The notes under the pieces are model-generated. The model had not been told where the DNA came from and did no database searches. It saw only the letters and a list, made by a program, of their open reading frames with translations. From the NCBI GenBank assembly GCA_041661665.1, contig JBAZTW010000014.1:1-51627 (forward strand): 51,627 nt of DNA, in the 5' to 3' direction. This DNA comes from GWC2-45-44 sp041661665. GTDB lineage: Bacteria > Planctomycetota > Phycisphaerae > Sedimentisphaerales > UBA12454. Shown in pieces: positions 29,785-37,917 of this stretch; within the stretch, counting starts at the first letter, position 1, and each line of letters begins with the position of its first letter. A program made the translations under genes and the position numbers.

Positions 29785-30054
29785 ATGGCAGAGATTGCAA
29801 AACATATATTTTTCGCCGGCCACGTCCAGGGAGTCGGCTTTCGCTTCACGGCTCAAAGCGTCGCAAAACGTTATGAATTGACCGGTTTTGTCCGTAATAA
29901 TCACGACGGCAAGGTGGAAATGCTCATTCAGGGGCGAAGACAGGATATTGAAGACTGCCTCAGCGATTTGCAGGAAACATTCGCGATAAACGATTTTGAA
30001 TCCGAGCAGGTCGAGCCCGACCCCTCATATATCGATTTCAGAATAAAATTCTAA
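29785..30054 (+). CDS. acyP: Acylphosphatase
   Basis: 89 residues with AAGGA before the ATG. It hydrolyses acyl phosphates. The substrate loop GHVQGVGFRFTAQSVAKR has the essential Arg, and VRNNHDGKVEMLIQG the essential Asn. Length typical. Stands alone between a repeat element and the convergent PH-domain gene. Confidence 0.95.
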   Translation: MAEIAKHIFFAGHVQGVGFRFTAQSVAKRYELTGFVRNNHDGKVEMLIQGRRQDIEDCLSDLQETFAINDFESEQVEPDPSYIDFRIKF

Positions 30055-30102
30055 TGTGTCCAATTAACCGATAACTGATAACCGAGTTCCTGATAATTGT
30101 TT

Positions 30103-30807
30103 CTATTCGAGATGAATTACGCCGCGTTTTGTATCGGCATCGAGGCTTGACTTTTTGATAATGTCATAAAGCTGTCTCGGTCTGCGAATCTTTTCAAACC
30201 TGAATTCCGGGTCAGTCTTATCATTGGTAATTAAAACAACTTCGCCCACGCCGAGAATATAATCCATAATGCTCCTGCAAAGTCTAATATCAACAATGCG
30301 GAACATATCTATATTATCTATCCGCCTTTCAAAAATTCCCCGCGACCATTCCACCCTGTCGGCAGTTACGCGATAGTGAATGCTCTTGAGCTTAAGAACT
30401 TTATACGAAAATATCAGCAGCACCAAAGCCGTCAGGCAGACACCCACAACAGGCCTGTATTTCAAAAAAGTATCAATAATTTCCTGAGGAATTTTATTAA
30501 AATCCATCAATATCTGCCTTATCGGCCAGAAAGAAACAAAGAGCAAAAACGCAGCAATCAGAACAGTTTTTAAAATCGCAGGAAAAAGACACCAAATCGA
30601 AGGATTTGCCTCGAATGTCATATTCTCTGCCTGTTTTTGTGCACCTGCCGGCTGAGCGTTTGGGTCTCTAAGCTCAGGAAATTGCGCGGGTGTTTTTAAT
30701 GGCCTATTCAAAAATTCGCCGCAGTGCTTGCACTTTATCGCCGCTGCCAGAATCACTTCCGCACAATAAGGACATTGCTTGGTATTGTTTGAAACGTTTT
30801 CAGTCAT
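30103..30807 (-). CDS. Zinc-ribbon and PH-domain membrane protein
   Basis: 234 residues from the ATG at 30807; the frame continues to 30882, but that part is repeat sequence. An N-terminal zinc ribbon (KQCPYCAEVILAAAIKCKHCG) is followed by two membrane segments (about 90-112 and 138-158) and a bacterial PH domain of the YdbS type (HYRVTADRVEWSRGIFERR, IDNIDMFRIVDIRL). Probably a membrane protein with a lipid- or protein-binding outer domain. Its ribosome-binding site is not evident: a TATACCC repeat lies just before the start. Confidence 0.82.
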   Translation of the reverse strand: MTENVSNNTKQCPYCAEVILAAAIKCKHCGEFLNRPLKTPAQFPELRDPNAQPAGAQKQAENMTFEANPSIWCLFPAILKTVLIAAFLLFVSFWPIRQILMDFNKIPQEIIDTFLKYRPVVGVCLTALVLLIFSYKVLKLKSIHYRVTADRVEWSRGIFERRIDNIDMFRIVDIRLCRSIMDYILGVGEVVLITNDKTDPEFRFEKIRRPRQLYDIIKKSSLDADTKRGVIHLE

Positions 30808-30810
30808 AAT

Positions 30811-30830
30811 ATAGGGTATAGGGCATAGGA
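30811..30830 (-). repeat. TATAGGG heptamer array, copy 2
   Basis: ATATAGGGTATAGGGCATAGG, read on the plus strand, lies directly before the start of the PH-domain gene (minus strand). Short version of the arrays at 4986-5026 and 44179-44208. Confidence 0.6.
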
Positions 30831-30838
30831 GATAATTT

Positions 30839-30911
30839 TGTAGGGTGGGCTCTCCTGCCCTGAGCTTGCCTGCGGTGAGCACCGTCGAACAGTCGAGGGG
30901 TTAGCCCACGC
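30839..30911 (-). repeat. CGTGG...CCACCCTAC palindrome, copy 4 (interrupted)
   Basis: The arms GTAGGGTGGGCT and AGCCCACGC match the palindrome family, but about 50 bp containing TGAGCTTGCCTGCGGTGAGC and GTCGAACAGTCGAGGGG lie between them. This looks like one repeat inserted in the loop of another. It fills the ftsK to PH-gene gap. Confidence 0.7.
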
Positions 30912-30918
30912 AGTTTTT

Positions 30919-33399
30919 TTACATTTTCAAATTTAAATTTTCAGCTTCTGCATTATCATTGTCGTATTCAACTTCTTTAATTTGATGCTGCGGACGACCG
31001 ACACCATCGCCATCATTATCATCGTCGTCTTCATCGGCTTGGTCATATTCCACAACAGGTTCTTCTTCCTGCATATCGCTGAAGCCCGTATGCTTGTCTA
31101 TCGCCATCTGCGCCTTTGCCTGTTCGTATTCTTCCAGCGTCATCATAACTTCGCGAGCCTGACTGCCCTTGTATTCGCCCAAAATTCCCGAAGCGCCCAT
31201 CGCCTCGATAATTCTGCTTGCACGGGCGTAGCCGATGCTCAATTTACGCTGCAAAAGCGAAACGCTGCCTCGCTTGGACTCAAGAACAATTTTAACCGCG
31301 TCATCGAACATATCATCCTTGCAGGCCTCGGTAGTATCAATCCTGTTAAGCTGCATCAGTTCAGGATGGAATTGCGGCTCTGCCTGCTCAATCAGGTGAG
31401 CGACAACTTTTTTGACTTCCATATCGTCAACATACGCGCCCTGTGCGCGAACAACATCGCTTGTGCCGGGCTTGAGGAACAGCATATCGCCCTGCCCGAG
31501 CAGCGTCTCGGCGCCGTTCTGGTCAAGCACAATTCGACTATCCATTCTCGATGCGACGCGGAAACTTATTCGCGAGGGCATATTCGATTTTATCAAACCC
31601 GTTACAACCGTCGCCTGCGGCCGCTGGGTTGCCAGAATAATATGAATACCGACCGCTCTGCTCTTTTGCGCAAGCCTTACTATAAACGCTTCTATTTCCT
31701 TCGACGCGGTCATCATCAAATCCGCAAGCTCGTCAACAATGATAACAAAATAAGGCAGCTTCTTCGGAATTCTCGCTTCTTCTTCCACACTTTGCGGATT
31801 AAATCTGCGAATCACCTCTTCAGCGCCAAGAGCATTATAGCCTGCGATATTTTTCACGCCCGCCTCGGCCAGCAGCGAATACCGCTCATCCATTTTCATC
31901 GTTGCCCATTCGAGAATCTGCTCCGCTCTGCTCACCTCGGTTACTATCGGCGCCATCAGATGCGGAATTTTCGCAAATGCCGTCATTTCAACCATTTTCG
32001 GGTCAACGAGAATAAGTTTAACCTCATCGGGACGCTTCGTAAGCATTATGCTCATAACGATACTGTTTATGCAGACGCTTTTGCCTGAGCCTGTAGTTCC
32101 AGCGATGAGAAGGTGAGGCATACTCGTTAAATCCGAAACAAGAGCCTGACCGGATGAATCCTTGCCGAGAAACAAAGGCAGGTGCATTTTGCGATATGAT
32201 TCGCCCGCGCGAACAATAAGGTCTTTTATTCTTACAGTTTCCTTCTGACTGTTCGGAACATCAATTCCGATTGTATGCCTGCCGGGCAAAGGAGCGACAA
32301 CTCTCACCGCCGGAGCGCCTAACGCCCTGGCAATATCATTTGAAAGATTCGATATCTGGCTCACCTTCACGCCAGGCGAAAGTGCAAGCTCAAACATCGT
32401 TATCGTCGGCCCAGGGTCAGCGCCGACTACATTGGCTTCAATTCCGAATTCCGTCAAAACCTTTTCAAGAGCCGCGGACTTTGCTTTAATGATTTTTTCC
32501 TGAACTTCGCCAAAACAATATTCAGGCTCTATCAGCAAATCCAGGCCTGGCAGCAGATAATTGCCGAGCTCTTCAGATTCATAAATAGGCTCCGGCTCCT
32601 GTTTCTTAACCGCCGCAGCCGCGGGAGCAACCGTCCTCTTTTCAAGATGAACTTCAATCGCCTCATCTGTCTTTACTATCTCGTGATGCTCTGGCTCGAT
32701 GATTGTCTGCTGCTGTTCGATGTGTTCAGCTTCCTGGGCCATCAACTCCGCAACAGTGGGTTCAGGTTTGCGGGCGTTGAGTTTCTGCCAGATATTAGCC
32801 ACAGCCTGCGATTGCTGCCTTGCCGCATACCAGGCGGGAGCGAACATTCCAAATAACCTGGCGAAAAACACGCCGAGGAGATGCAGAGTCAAAATCACCA
32901 GCGTATCAGCCAGTAAAATCGCTCCGACAATAAGACTGCTGGTTACGATTACCACCGAGCCGAGGAGTGAAAAATTGGCCTTCAGAAATAACGTAATTCC
33001 GCTGCCGAGCACTCCGCCGCTGCCGACGGGCAAAGCTCCCTGCGGATATGGCCAGAGCATATAAAAAACTGAAGAAACTGCCGCCGTTGTGAGAATTATC
33101 CCCGCTAAACGAAGAATGAGCTGGTCGATTTCCTTACCGCACAGCCGCCAGACCACCGCAACCGCCAAAGCCGCCAGCAGTACAAAAACCCCAGGCCCGA
33201 CATAATACATCAGATAATAGCCGGCAAACGCGCCGACATTTCCGCACCAGTTCGCCACAGGCTCGTTGTTCGGCCAGACATACTGACTGGGAAAATCGCC
33301 CGCGTTAAAACTAACGCAGCTAAAGAAAAGCACAACAATAATTGCAAGCCCAAAAACCAGCAATGCGATCCTGCTCAAATTCTTATTCTTGTCTTTCAA
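30919..33399 (-). CDS. ftsK: DNA translocase FtsK/SpoIIIE
   Basis: About 826 residues from TTG at 33399 (GAGG 8 nt upstream); 33435 (ATG) and 33477 are alternatives. Four membrane helices occupy the first 200 residues. The motor has Walker A in IAGTTGSGKSVCINSIV, Walker B in VKLILVDPK and the VIIVDELADLMM segment. The C-terminal gamma winged helix is seen at LLQRKLSIGYARASRIIEAM and would bind KOPS-like sites. It pumps DNA for chromosome segregation at the division septum. The end is an acidic Asp/Asn-rich tail, longer than in E. coli-type gamma ends. Confidence 0.96.
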   Translation of the reverse strand: MKDKNKNLSRIALLVFGLAIIVVLFFSCVSFNAGDFPSQYVWPNNEPVANWCGNVGAFAGYYLMYYVGPGVFVLLAALAVAVVWRLCGKEIDQLILRLAGIILTTAAVSSVFYMLWPYPQGALPVGSGGVLGSGITLFLKANFSLLGSVVIVTSSLIVGAILLADTLVILTLHLLGVFFARLFGMFAPAWYAARQQSQAVANIWQKLNARKPEPTVAELMAQEAEHIEQQQTIIEPEHHEIVKTDEAIEVHLEKRTVAPAAAAVKKQEPEPIYESEELGNYLLPGLDLLIEPEYCFGEVQEKIIKAKSAALEKVLTEFGIEANVVGADPGPTITMFELALSPGVKVSQISNLSNDIARALGAPAVRVVAPLPGRHTIGIDVPNSQKETVRIKDLIVRAGESYRKMHLPLFLGKDSSGQALVSDLTSMPHLLIAGTTGSGKSVCINSIVMSIMLTKRPDEVKLILVDPKMVEMTAFAKIPHLMAPIVTEVSRAEQILEWATMKMDERYSLLAEAGVKNIAGYNALGAEEVIRRFNPQSVEEEARIPKKLPYFVIIVDELADLMMTASKEIEAFIVRLAQKSRAVGIHIILATQRPQATVVTGLIKSNMPSRISFRVASRMDSRIVLDQNGAETLLGQGDMLFLKPGTSDVVRAQGAYVDDMEVKKVVAHLIEQAEPQFHPELMQLNRIDTTEACKDDMFDDAVKIVLESKRGSVSLLQRKLSIGYARASRIIEAMGASGILGEYKGSQAREVMMTLEEYEQAKAQMAIDKHTGFSDMQEEEPVVEYDQADEDDDDNDGDGVGRPQHQIKEVEYDNDNAEAENLNLKM

Positions 33400-33548
33400 C
33401 TTCAGAACCTCAATAAAGTCCCATAAAATGTGCATTTTCAGCATTATAAGCGCGCAAATACACCGCGCAATCGACACAACAGTTTTATCGGCTTTTACCG
33501 CTTATTTTCTACAATTTCCCCTATATTCCCGTATGGTTTTCAGGCTAT

Positions 33549-34997
33549 TTACAACGCCAATTCTTCGATGAATTTATTCCATTTTTTCTGCCATTTTTTC
33601 ATAAGTTCATTCTTTTGGGGCGGGGCAAGCGAAGAATATTCCATCGAATTTATAATACATTTTTTCACATCTGCCAGGCTCAAATCCCATGCCATAACCG
33701 CTGCCCAGTAGTCGAATGAAACTCCCTGATAACCAAAAATCGCGGGGTCATCGGGACTTATCGTAATCGGCACACCTTGATTGAACAGACTAATGCCCGG
33801 ATGATTGCGCATGTCCTTGAAATATCGAAGCAATTGGTTGCTGATGGGACAAAGTTCAACACAAATTTTATGCTCTCTGTAATATTCAGCAAGTCGCGGC
33901 AGTTTTGCGAGCTCAAAGCCATGGCCAACTCTCTTAGCGTCAAGCAGATAAGCATCGATTACATTGTTATTATAATATTTGGGGATATTTTTATCGAATT
34001 GGTCGGCGGCATTAAAAGAGATGGGGAAGATACTTTCGCCATCGTGCAGGTAAAGATTGAACTCTATTCCTTTGGCCGCAGCTTTCTGCTTAGCCTCAAT
34101 CAACAAATCCGCCATAAGACTTGCGGGCAAGCCCTTATCCTCTTCAGCATAAATATCAAAACCGCTTACCATATCGGGATATTTTTCCATCAGACTTATT
34201 GCATTGTCTGCCGACTGTCGCAATTTGGCACATCTGTCGTCGGGGCTTTCACCAGACTCCGGCCGGCGGCTATCGCAATATATCAGCCTAATAGATATAT
34301 CGATTCCATTGTCGGCCAGTCTTTTTTCAATACGCTTATATCGTTCGATATCTTCCTGTCGCGGCGAATGTTCCCGCACTTCAAGGTGTGAGATATTATC
34401 TTTTGTTGCAAAGTATTCTATCGCATCATAAAGATAATCTTCGTAAGGATAATTAACAATCAGCCCATGCATCCGTCCGAATATCTGTTCAAATTCCGGC
34501 CAGATATCAACGATGGATTCATCTTCTGGGCCGATAGTAATGCTTTTCAGCAGTTCTGTTTTATTTAATCCATTGGTGAGAGAAGCGTTTTTGCTCGCTA
34601 TTGCCTTATCTATCGCTGTCTGCAAATTTCCCATTGCCGATGGGTGAATGTGCAATATGCTGCCCTTTGGCATCTGCTGGATAACTTTGTATAGCTGTGT
34701 GTTTGCGATTTCATCCTTAACATCATAAAAAGGTTTTGATACTAAAGGCGCCGCGGGCAGGGACTCGCTGTATATTTGGCGTTTGAGAATCTCGAATTTT
34801 TCGGATGCTTTCTTTTCCTGAGAATTTAAGCTCTCAGTTTCGCCACGAATTTTTTCGATGAGGCCGCTGCGTTTTTCTTTATATTCTGCAAGACTGGAGA
34901 TTGCACCCTGCTGGAAACATCCCTGTATAATAAAGCATAAAACAAGAAACGAACAGGCCGTCAAAAAGCGTTTTGTTTTCATTATTTGTTTTCTCAT
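33549..34997 (-). CDS. Lipoprotein adenosine deaminase homologue (ADGF-like)
   Basis: 482 residues; 34982 is a second possible start. The signal peptide ends in LCFIIQGC, a lipobox with Cys27, so the protein is probably exported and lipid-anchored. The deaminase barrel has SILHIHPSA (H116 and H118 of the zinc HxH motif), YLHDGES, AKRVGHGFEL, CPISN and ITISPDDPAIFG, the zinc and catalytic residues of adenosine/AMP deaminases. A helical region of about 80 residues before HIH recalls the growth-factor type (ADGF/ADA2) more than cytosolic adenosine deaminase. It would deaminate adenosine outside the cytoplasm, supplying inosine or nitrogen. Confidence 0.85.
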   Translation of the reverse strand: MRKQIMKTKRFLTACSFLVLCFIIQGCFQQGAISSLAEYKEKRSGLIEKIRGETESLNSQEKKASEKFEILKRQIYSESLPAAPLVSKPFYDVKDEIANTQLYKVIQQMPKGSILHIHPSAMGNLQTAIDKAIASKNASLTNGLNKTELLKSITIGPEDESIVDIWPEFEQIFGRMHGLIVNYPYEDYLYDAIEYFATKDNISHLEVREHSPRQEDIERYKRIEKRLADNGIDISIRLIYCDSRRPESGESPDDRCAKLRQSADNAISLMEKYPDMVSGFDIYAEEDKGLPASLMADLLIEAKQKAAAKGIEFNLYLHDGESIFPISFNAADQFDKNIPKYYNNNVIDAYLLDAKRVGHGFELAKLPRLAEYYREHKICVELCPISNQLLRYFKDMRNHPGISLFNQGVPITISPDDPAIFGYQGVSFDYWAAVMAWDLSLADVKKCIINSMEYSSLAPPQKNELMKKWQKKWNKFIEELAL

Positions 34998-35012
34998 AAA
35001 GTAGAAATAAAA

Positions 35013-35038
35013 CCGCGTGGGCTAAGAGCCCACCCTAC
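35013..35038 (+). repeat. CGTGG...CCACCCTAC palindrome, copy 5
   Basis: Perfect 7-bp stem GTGGGCT (35017-35023), loop AAG, AGCCCAC (35027-35033), with CCGC before and CCTAC after. The copy is immediately upstream of the deaminase gene start (minus strand). Confidence 0.85.
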
Positions 35039-35078
35039 AATTTTTTATGACCACGCGCTAACGCTCGCGGCTCTGATT

Positions 35079-35106
35079 ACACCCTGCGCTATCGCTTGGG
35101 CTCTGA
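35079..35106 (+). repeat. 28-bp repeat ACACCCTGCGCT..., copy 2
   Basis: Identical to the copy at 6451-6478 except for one base (CTATCG for CTGTCG). Next to it, at 35053-35076, lies GCGCTAACGCTCGCGGCTCTGA, which shares the GGCTCTGA end and is echoed at about 45349-45370. Confidence 0.85.
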
Positions 35107-35143
35107 ACAACGAACCCTGCCCACAGGGGCGGGGACGAACCAA

Positions 35144-35977
35144 CTAAATATTTTTTTTCTTATCTTCTTCAGACAACAGTTCATTAAGCGAGCCGCTTCT
35201 GAACCCTTCGAGGTCAAGGGCAACAAACTTAAAGCCTAAGGATTTTAATTTTTCGACAATTTTCTGCCGAGTCGGCTCCTGGATTACCTTTGCAATATCA
35301 GCCTGACGGACTTCCAATCGAGCTATCTGGTCGTGATGCCGCAGACGAAATTCAACAAATCCCAGCGTCTTCAAAAATTCTTCAGCCTCTTCAACCTGTT
35401 TGAGTTTTTGTTTTGTAATTTCCATCCCATAACTGATTCTCGATGCCAGGCAAGGCGAAGCGGGAATATCGGCGGTGGACAAATTTAATCTTCGGCTCAA
35501 CTGCCTGATGTCCGGTTTGGTCAGTTTTGCTTCGGCCAATGGGCATTTGATATTAAATTTTTTACCCGCGCGATTGCCGGGACGAAAATCATCGAAATCG
35601 TCAAGGTTGCTGCCGCAGACGACATTAGTATAGCCTTTTTCTTCGGCAATGCCATTTAAGAGCTTATACAGATGGCTTTTGCAGTGAAAGCAGCGGTCGG
35701 CTTTATTGGCTGAGTACGCGGTATCTGTCAATTCAGCAGGCTGGACAGTTTCAATATCGACCTGCATATTTTTCGCTATATCAATTGCTCTGTCCAATTG
35801 GCTTTTCGGAAGCGATGCTCCTGCGGCGATGCAGGCCAATACGTTTTCGCTGCCGAGGGTATCGGCGCAAACCTTTAAAAGGAAAGTGCTGTCAACGCCG
35901 CCGGAGTATGCGACTAAAATTTTACCGAGTTTTTTAATAATCTGCCTGAGCAGGTCGTATTTTTCATCAATGGTCAT
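35144..35977 (-). CDS. larE: Sulfur transferase LarE
   Basis: 277 residues. ATP-dependent sulfur insertion into the nickel-pincer nucleotide cofactor precursor. The PP-loop is ILVAYSGGVDSTFLLKV. Cysteines occur in DRCFHCKSHLY and in IPASPCLASRISYG; the latter matches the position of the sulfur-donating Cys of LarE. With three cysteines it may be the cluster-bearing kind rather than the single-use kind, but this is from memory. It follows larB by 3 nt. Confidence 0.92.
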   Translation of the reverse strand: MTIDEKYDLLRQIIKKLGKILVAYSGGVDSTFLLKVCADTLGSENVLACIAAGASLPKSQLDRAIDIAKNMQVDIETVQPAELTDTAYSANKADRCFHCKSHLYKLLNGIAEEKGYTNVVCGSNLDDFDDFRPGNRAGKKFNIKCPLAEAKLTKPDIRQLSRRLNLSTADIPASPCLASRISYGMEITKQKLKQVEEAEEFLKTLGFVEFRLRHHDQIARLEVRQADIAKVIQEPTRQKIVEKLKSLGFKFVALDLEGFRSGSLNELLSEEDKKKNI

Positions 35978-35980
35978 AAT

Positions 35981-36751
35981 CTATTTGCCTGCGGCTTCAA
36001 TTTTTTTGTTTATCAGGGTGGCGGTTATGGCCGCGGAAAAACCATTGTCGATATTGACAACGGTTACGCCGGAAGCACAACTGTTCAGCATCGTCAGCAA
36101 GGCCGCAATGCCGCCGAAACTTGCGCCATATCCCACGCTGGTTGGAACTGCAATTACCGGACAATCAACCAGACCGCCGACAACGCTGGGAAGAGCGCCA
36201 TCCATACCCGCAACTGCGATAACGACATTCGCGTCTTTCAATTTTTTTACCTGCGCCAAAAGCCTGTGCAAACCAGCCACGCCGACATCACAGATTAACT
36301 CTGTCCGCTGGCCCATAATTTCAGCGGTAATCTTCGCCTCCATCGCGACGGGCAAATCGGCAGTGCCGGCGGTCAATATCGGAATAGCGTTTTTTGAAGG
36401 CTGGATTTTTTCCTGCTCCAGAACAATCGCTCTGGCCAATTTTTCGTATCTTGCCTGTGGGAATTTGCCGGTCTTTGACATCGCCTGGAAAACGTGTTCT
36501 TCAGCTCTTGTCGCCAGGACATTGTGTTTCTTTTCCGCAAGAGAAGAAAAGATTGATATTATCTGTTCAGTTGTTTTGCCGGGGCAGTAAATAACTTCCG
36601 GCAGACCGCAGCGGACACGACGATGATGGTCAACACAGGCAAAGCCCAAATCTTCAAACGGTAAATGCCGGAGATTCTGCTCGGCCTGTTCGACGGTGAT
36701 GTCGCCGGATTTGACCTTTTCCAATAATTCTTTTATTTGCTGAGCGTTAAT
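35981..36751 (-). CDS. larB: Nickel-pincer cofactor carboxylase LarB
   Basis: About 256 residues. LarB carboxylates and hydrolyses NaAD at the first step of nickel-pincer cofactor synthesis. Landmarks are RRVRCGLPEVIYCPGKT, VLATRAEEHVF, ILTAGTADLPVAMEA, AGMDGALPSVVGGL and VPTSVGYGASFGG (PurE-like). An ATT at 36751 gives NAQQIKELLEKVKSG, the normal LarB N-terminus, with AGGTG 4 nt upstream. The TTG at 36724 would cut this helix and has no ribosome-binding site. The start is therefore proposed as ATT, read as Met. Confidence 0.9.
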   Translation of the reverse strand: MNAQQIKELLEKVKSGDITVEQAEQNLRHLPFEDLGFACVDHHRRVRCGLPEVIYCPGKTTEQIISIFSSLAEKKHNVLATRAEEHVFQAMSKTGKFPQARYEKLARAIVLEQEKIQPSKNAIPILTAGTADLPVAMEAKITAEIMGQRTELICDVGVAGLHRLLAQVKKLKDANVVIAVAGMDGALPSVVGGLVDCPVIAVPTSVGYGASFGGIAALLTMLNSCASGVTVVNIDNGFSAAITATLINKKIEAAGK

Positions 36752-36764
36752 GATTCACCTGCCT

Positions 36765-37478
36765 TTATAAACCGAGAAAAACAATAGCCAGACCGCAAAG
36801 ACATATTGTCGCGCCTGCTATTGCGTGTGAAAATTTGTTCAGAGGATTTAATTTCGCAAAACTGATGCCGCTCCTGGCGACAAGCACAAGCGTCATCATC
36901 GTTAAGATAGTGGTTGCGCCAAAAACAGCCGTTACCATAATCAGTCCGCTCCAACTGCTCTTTGCGGCAGGGTACATAAGAAGAGGAATCAACGGCTCGC
37001 AGGGACCGAAAACAAATATGATAAACAGAACCCAGGGAGTAACGTTTGTTTTTTCTTTTTCAGCGTGAATATGGGAATGCTGGTCGTGATGCGTATGTTC
37101 GTGGGTATGGCCGTTATGGTCGATGTGGATATGGCCGTGAGTATGCGGCTTGTTTTTATATGCCCGGCGAAGGCCCCAGACAAAATAAACAAGCCCGAAA
37201 GCAATAAACAGCCATGCGGCGATATTGCCGCGGAAAGATTCTATTATTTGCAGTTTGCCGACCATTATTCCGAACGCCACGCCCACCAGCCCCAGAATAA
37301 CTGAGCTAAGTATATGTCCTATGCCGCACAGAAAAGTTATTACGGCGGTCTTCAAGCCTGACCATTTCTTTGCCCAGGAAATCATCACAAAAGGCAGATA
37401 ATGGTCGGGTCCAAGTATCGTATGAAAGAACCCCATTGACGCGGCGGTCAAAATTAAAGCATTTATTTCCGTTGACAT
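36765..37478 (-). CDS. NicO-type nickel permease
   Basis: 237 residues, about six membrane segments. The first helix has HTILGPDHYLPF, the H-x4-DH nickel/cobalt permease motif. A cytoplasmic loop (about 110-142) is extremely His-rich (KPHTHGHIHIDHNGHTHEH), as in nickel transporters and metal chaperones. The end has AHAIAG-like repeat helices. CAAGGAA precedes the ATG. It lies directly upstream of larB/larE and shares a divergent promoter with the cupin-nikR genes, so nickel uptake for the lar cofactor is likely. A TauE-type exporter is the alternative. Confidence 0.85.
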   Translation of the reverse strand: MSTEINALILTAASMGFFHTILGPDHYLPFVMISWAKKWSGLKTAVITFLCGIGHILSSVILGLVGVAFGIMVGKLQIIESFRGNIAAWLFIAFGLVYFVWGLRRAYKNKPHTHGHIHIDHNGHTHEHTHHDQHSHIHAEKEKTNVTPWVLFIIFVFGPCEPLIPLLMYPAAKSSWSGLIMVTAVFGATTILTMMTLVLVARSGISFAKLNPLNKFSHAIAGATICLCGLAIVFLGL

Positions 37479-37510
37479 ATTCGTTCCTTGCGCATAAAAT
37501 TAAAAAAAAC

Positions 37511-37535
37511 GTAATACCAGTGTCGCGTACATTAC
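37511..37535. promoter_or_regulatory. Candidate NikR operator between divergent nickel genes
   Basis: A 25-bp dyad, GTAAT (37511-37515), 15 nt, ATTAC (37531-37535), in the 88-bp gap between permease and cupin-nikR genes. Known NikR sites are two GTATGA-like half sites about 16 bp apart, so spacing fits but half-site sequence differs. The position allows repression of both directions. Confidence 0.45.
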
Positions 37536-37566
37536 AGGATTTAGTTTTGTTAATCAAGGGAAAAAA

Positions 37567-37917
37567 ATGGCAATAGAGCCTTTTGTTGTAGAACTTATTG
37601 ACAGTGCAGAGTATCAATCTTTAATGAAACCGCCAAAAACGCACAGTATCCACTCCGGGCGGGTTTATTTAAAGCCCGACGAGGAATGCGGCCAGCATTC
37701 CACACACGAACGGGAAGAAATGCTTGTTTTTTTATCCGGCAAAGGACAGGCGTTTATTGGCGACAATAAAGGGCTTGAAGTTGGGCAGGGCAAAATTCTT
37801 TATATCCCGCCTCAAACGCCGCACAATATAAAGAATACATCCGACAAGCCGCTCAGTTATATTTTTTGTGTCGTGCCGGTAACGGCAGGCGGAGAACATC
37901 ACCATGTCCACCATTGA
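37567..37917 (+). CDS. Cupin-domain protein linked to nikR
   Basis: 116 residues with AAGGG before the ATG. Metal-binding cupin: HSIHSGRVYLKP, GQHSTHEREEMLVFLSG is motif 1 with His and Glu ligands, YIPPQTPHNIKN is motif 2. It ends in HHHVHH, which can bind nickel. It overlaps nikR by 14 bp, so the two are co-translated. Possible role is nickel buffering or delivery; the substrate, if any, is unknown. Confidence 0.82.
   Translation: MAIEPFVVELIDSAEYQSLMKPPKTHSIHSGRVYLKPDEECGQHSTHEREEMLVFLSGKGQAFIGDNKGLEVGQGKILYIPPQTPHNIKNTSDKPLSYIFCVVPVTAGGEHHHVHH

Noticed and set aside
30808..30882. 25-residue N-terminal extension of the PH-domain protein
   Set aside because: It is encoded by TATAGGG and CGTGG repeat sequence; the zinc ribbon starts naturally at the ATG at 30807.
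30982..32088. 368-codon plus-strand frame inside ftsK
   Set aside because: Antisense shadow of a conserved motor domain; no recognisable protein.
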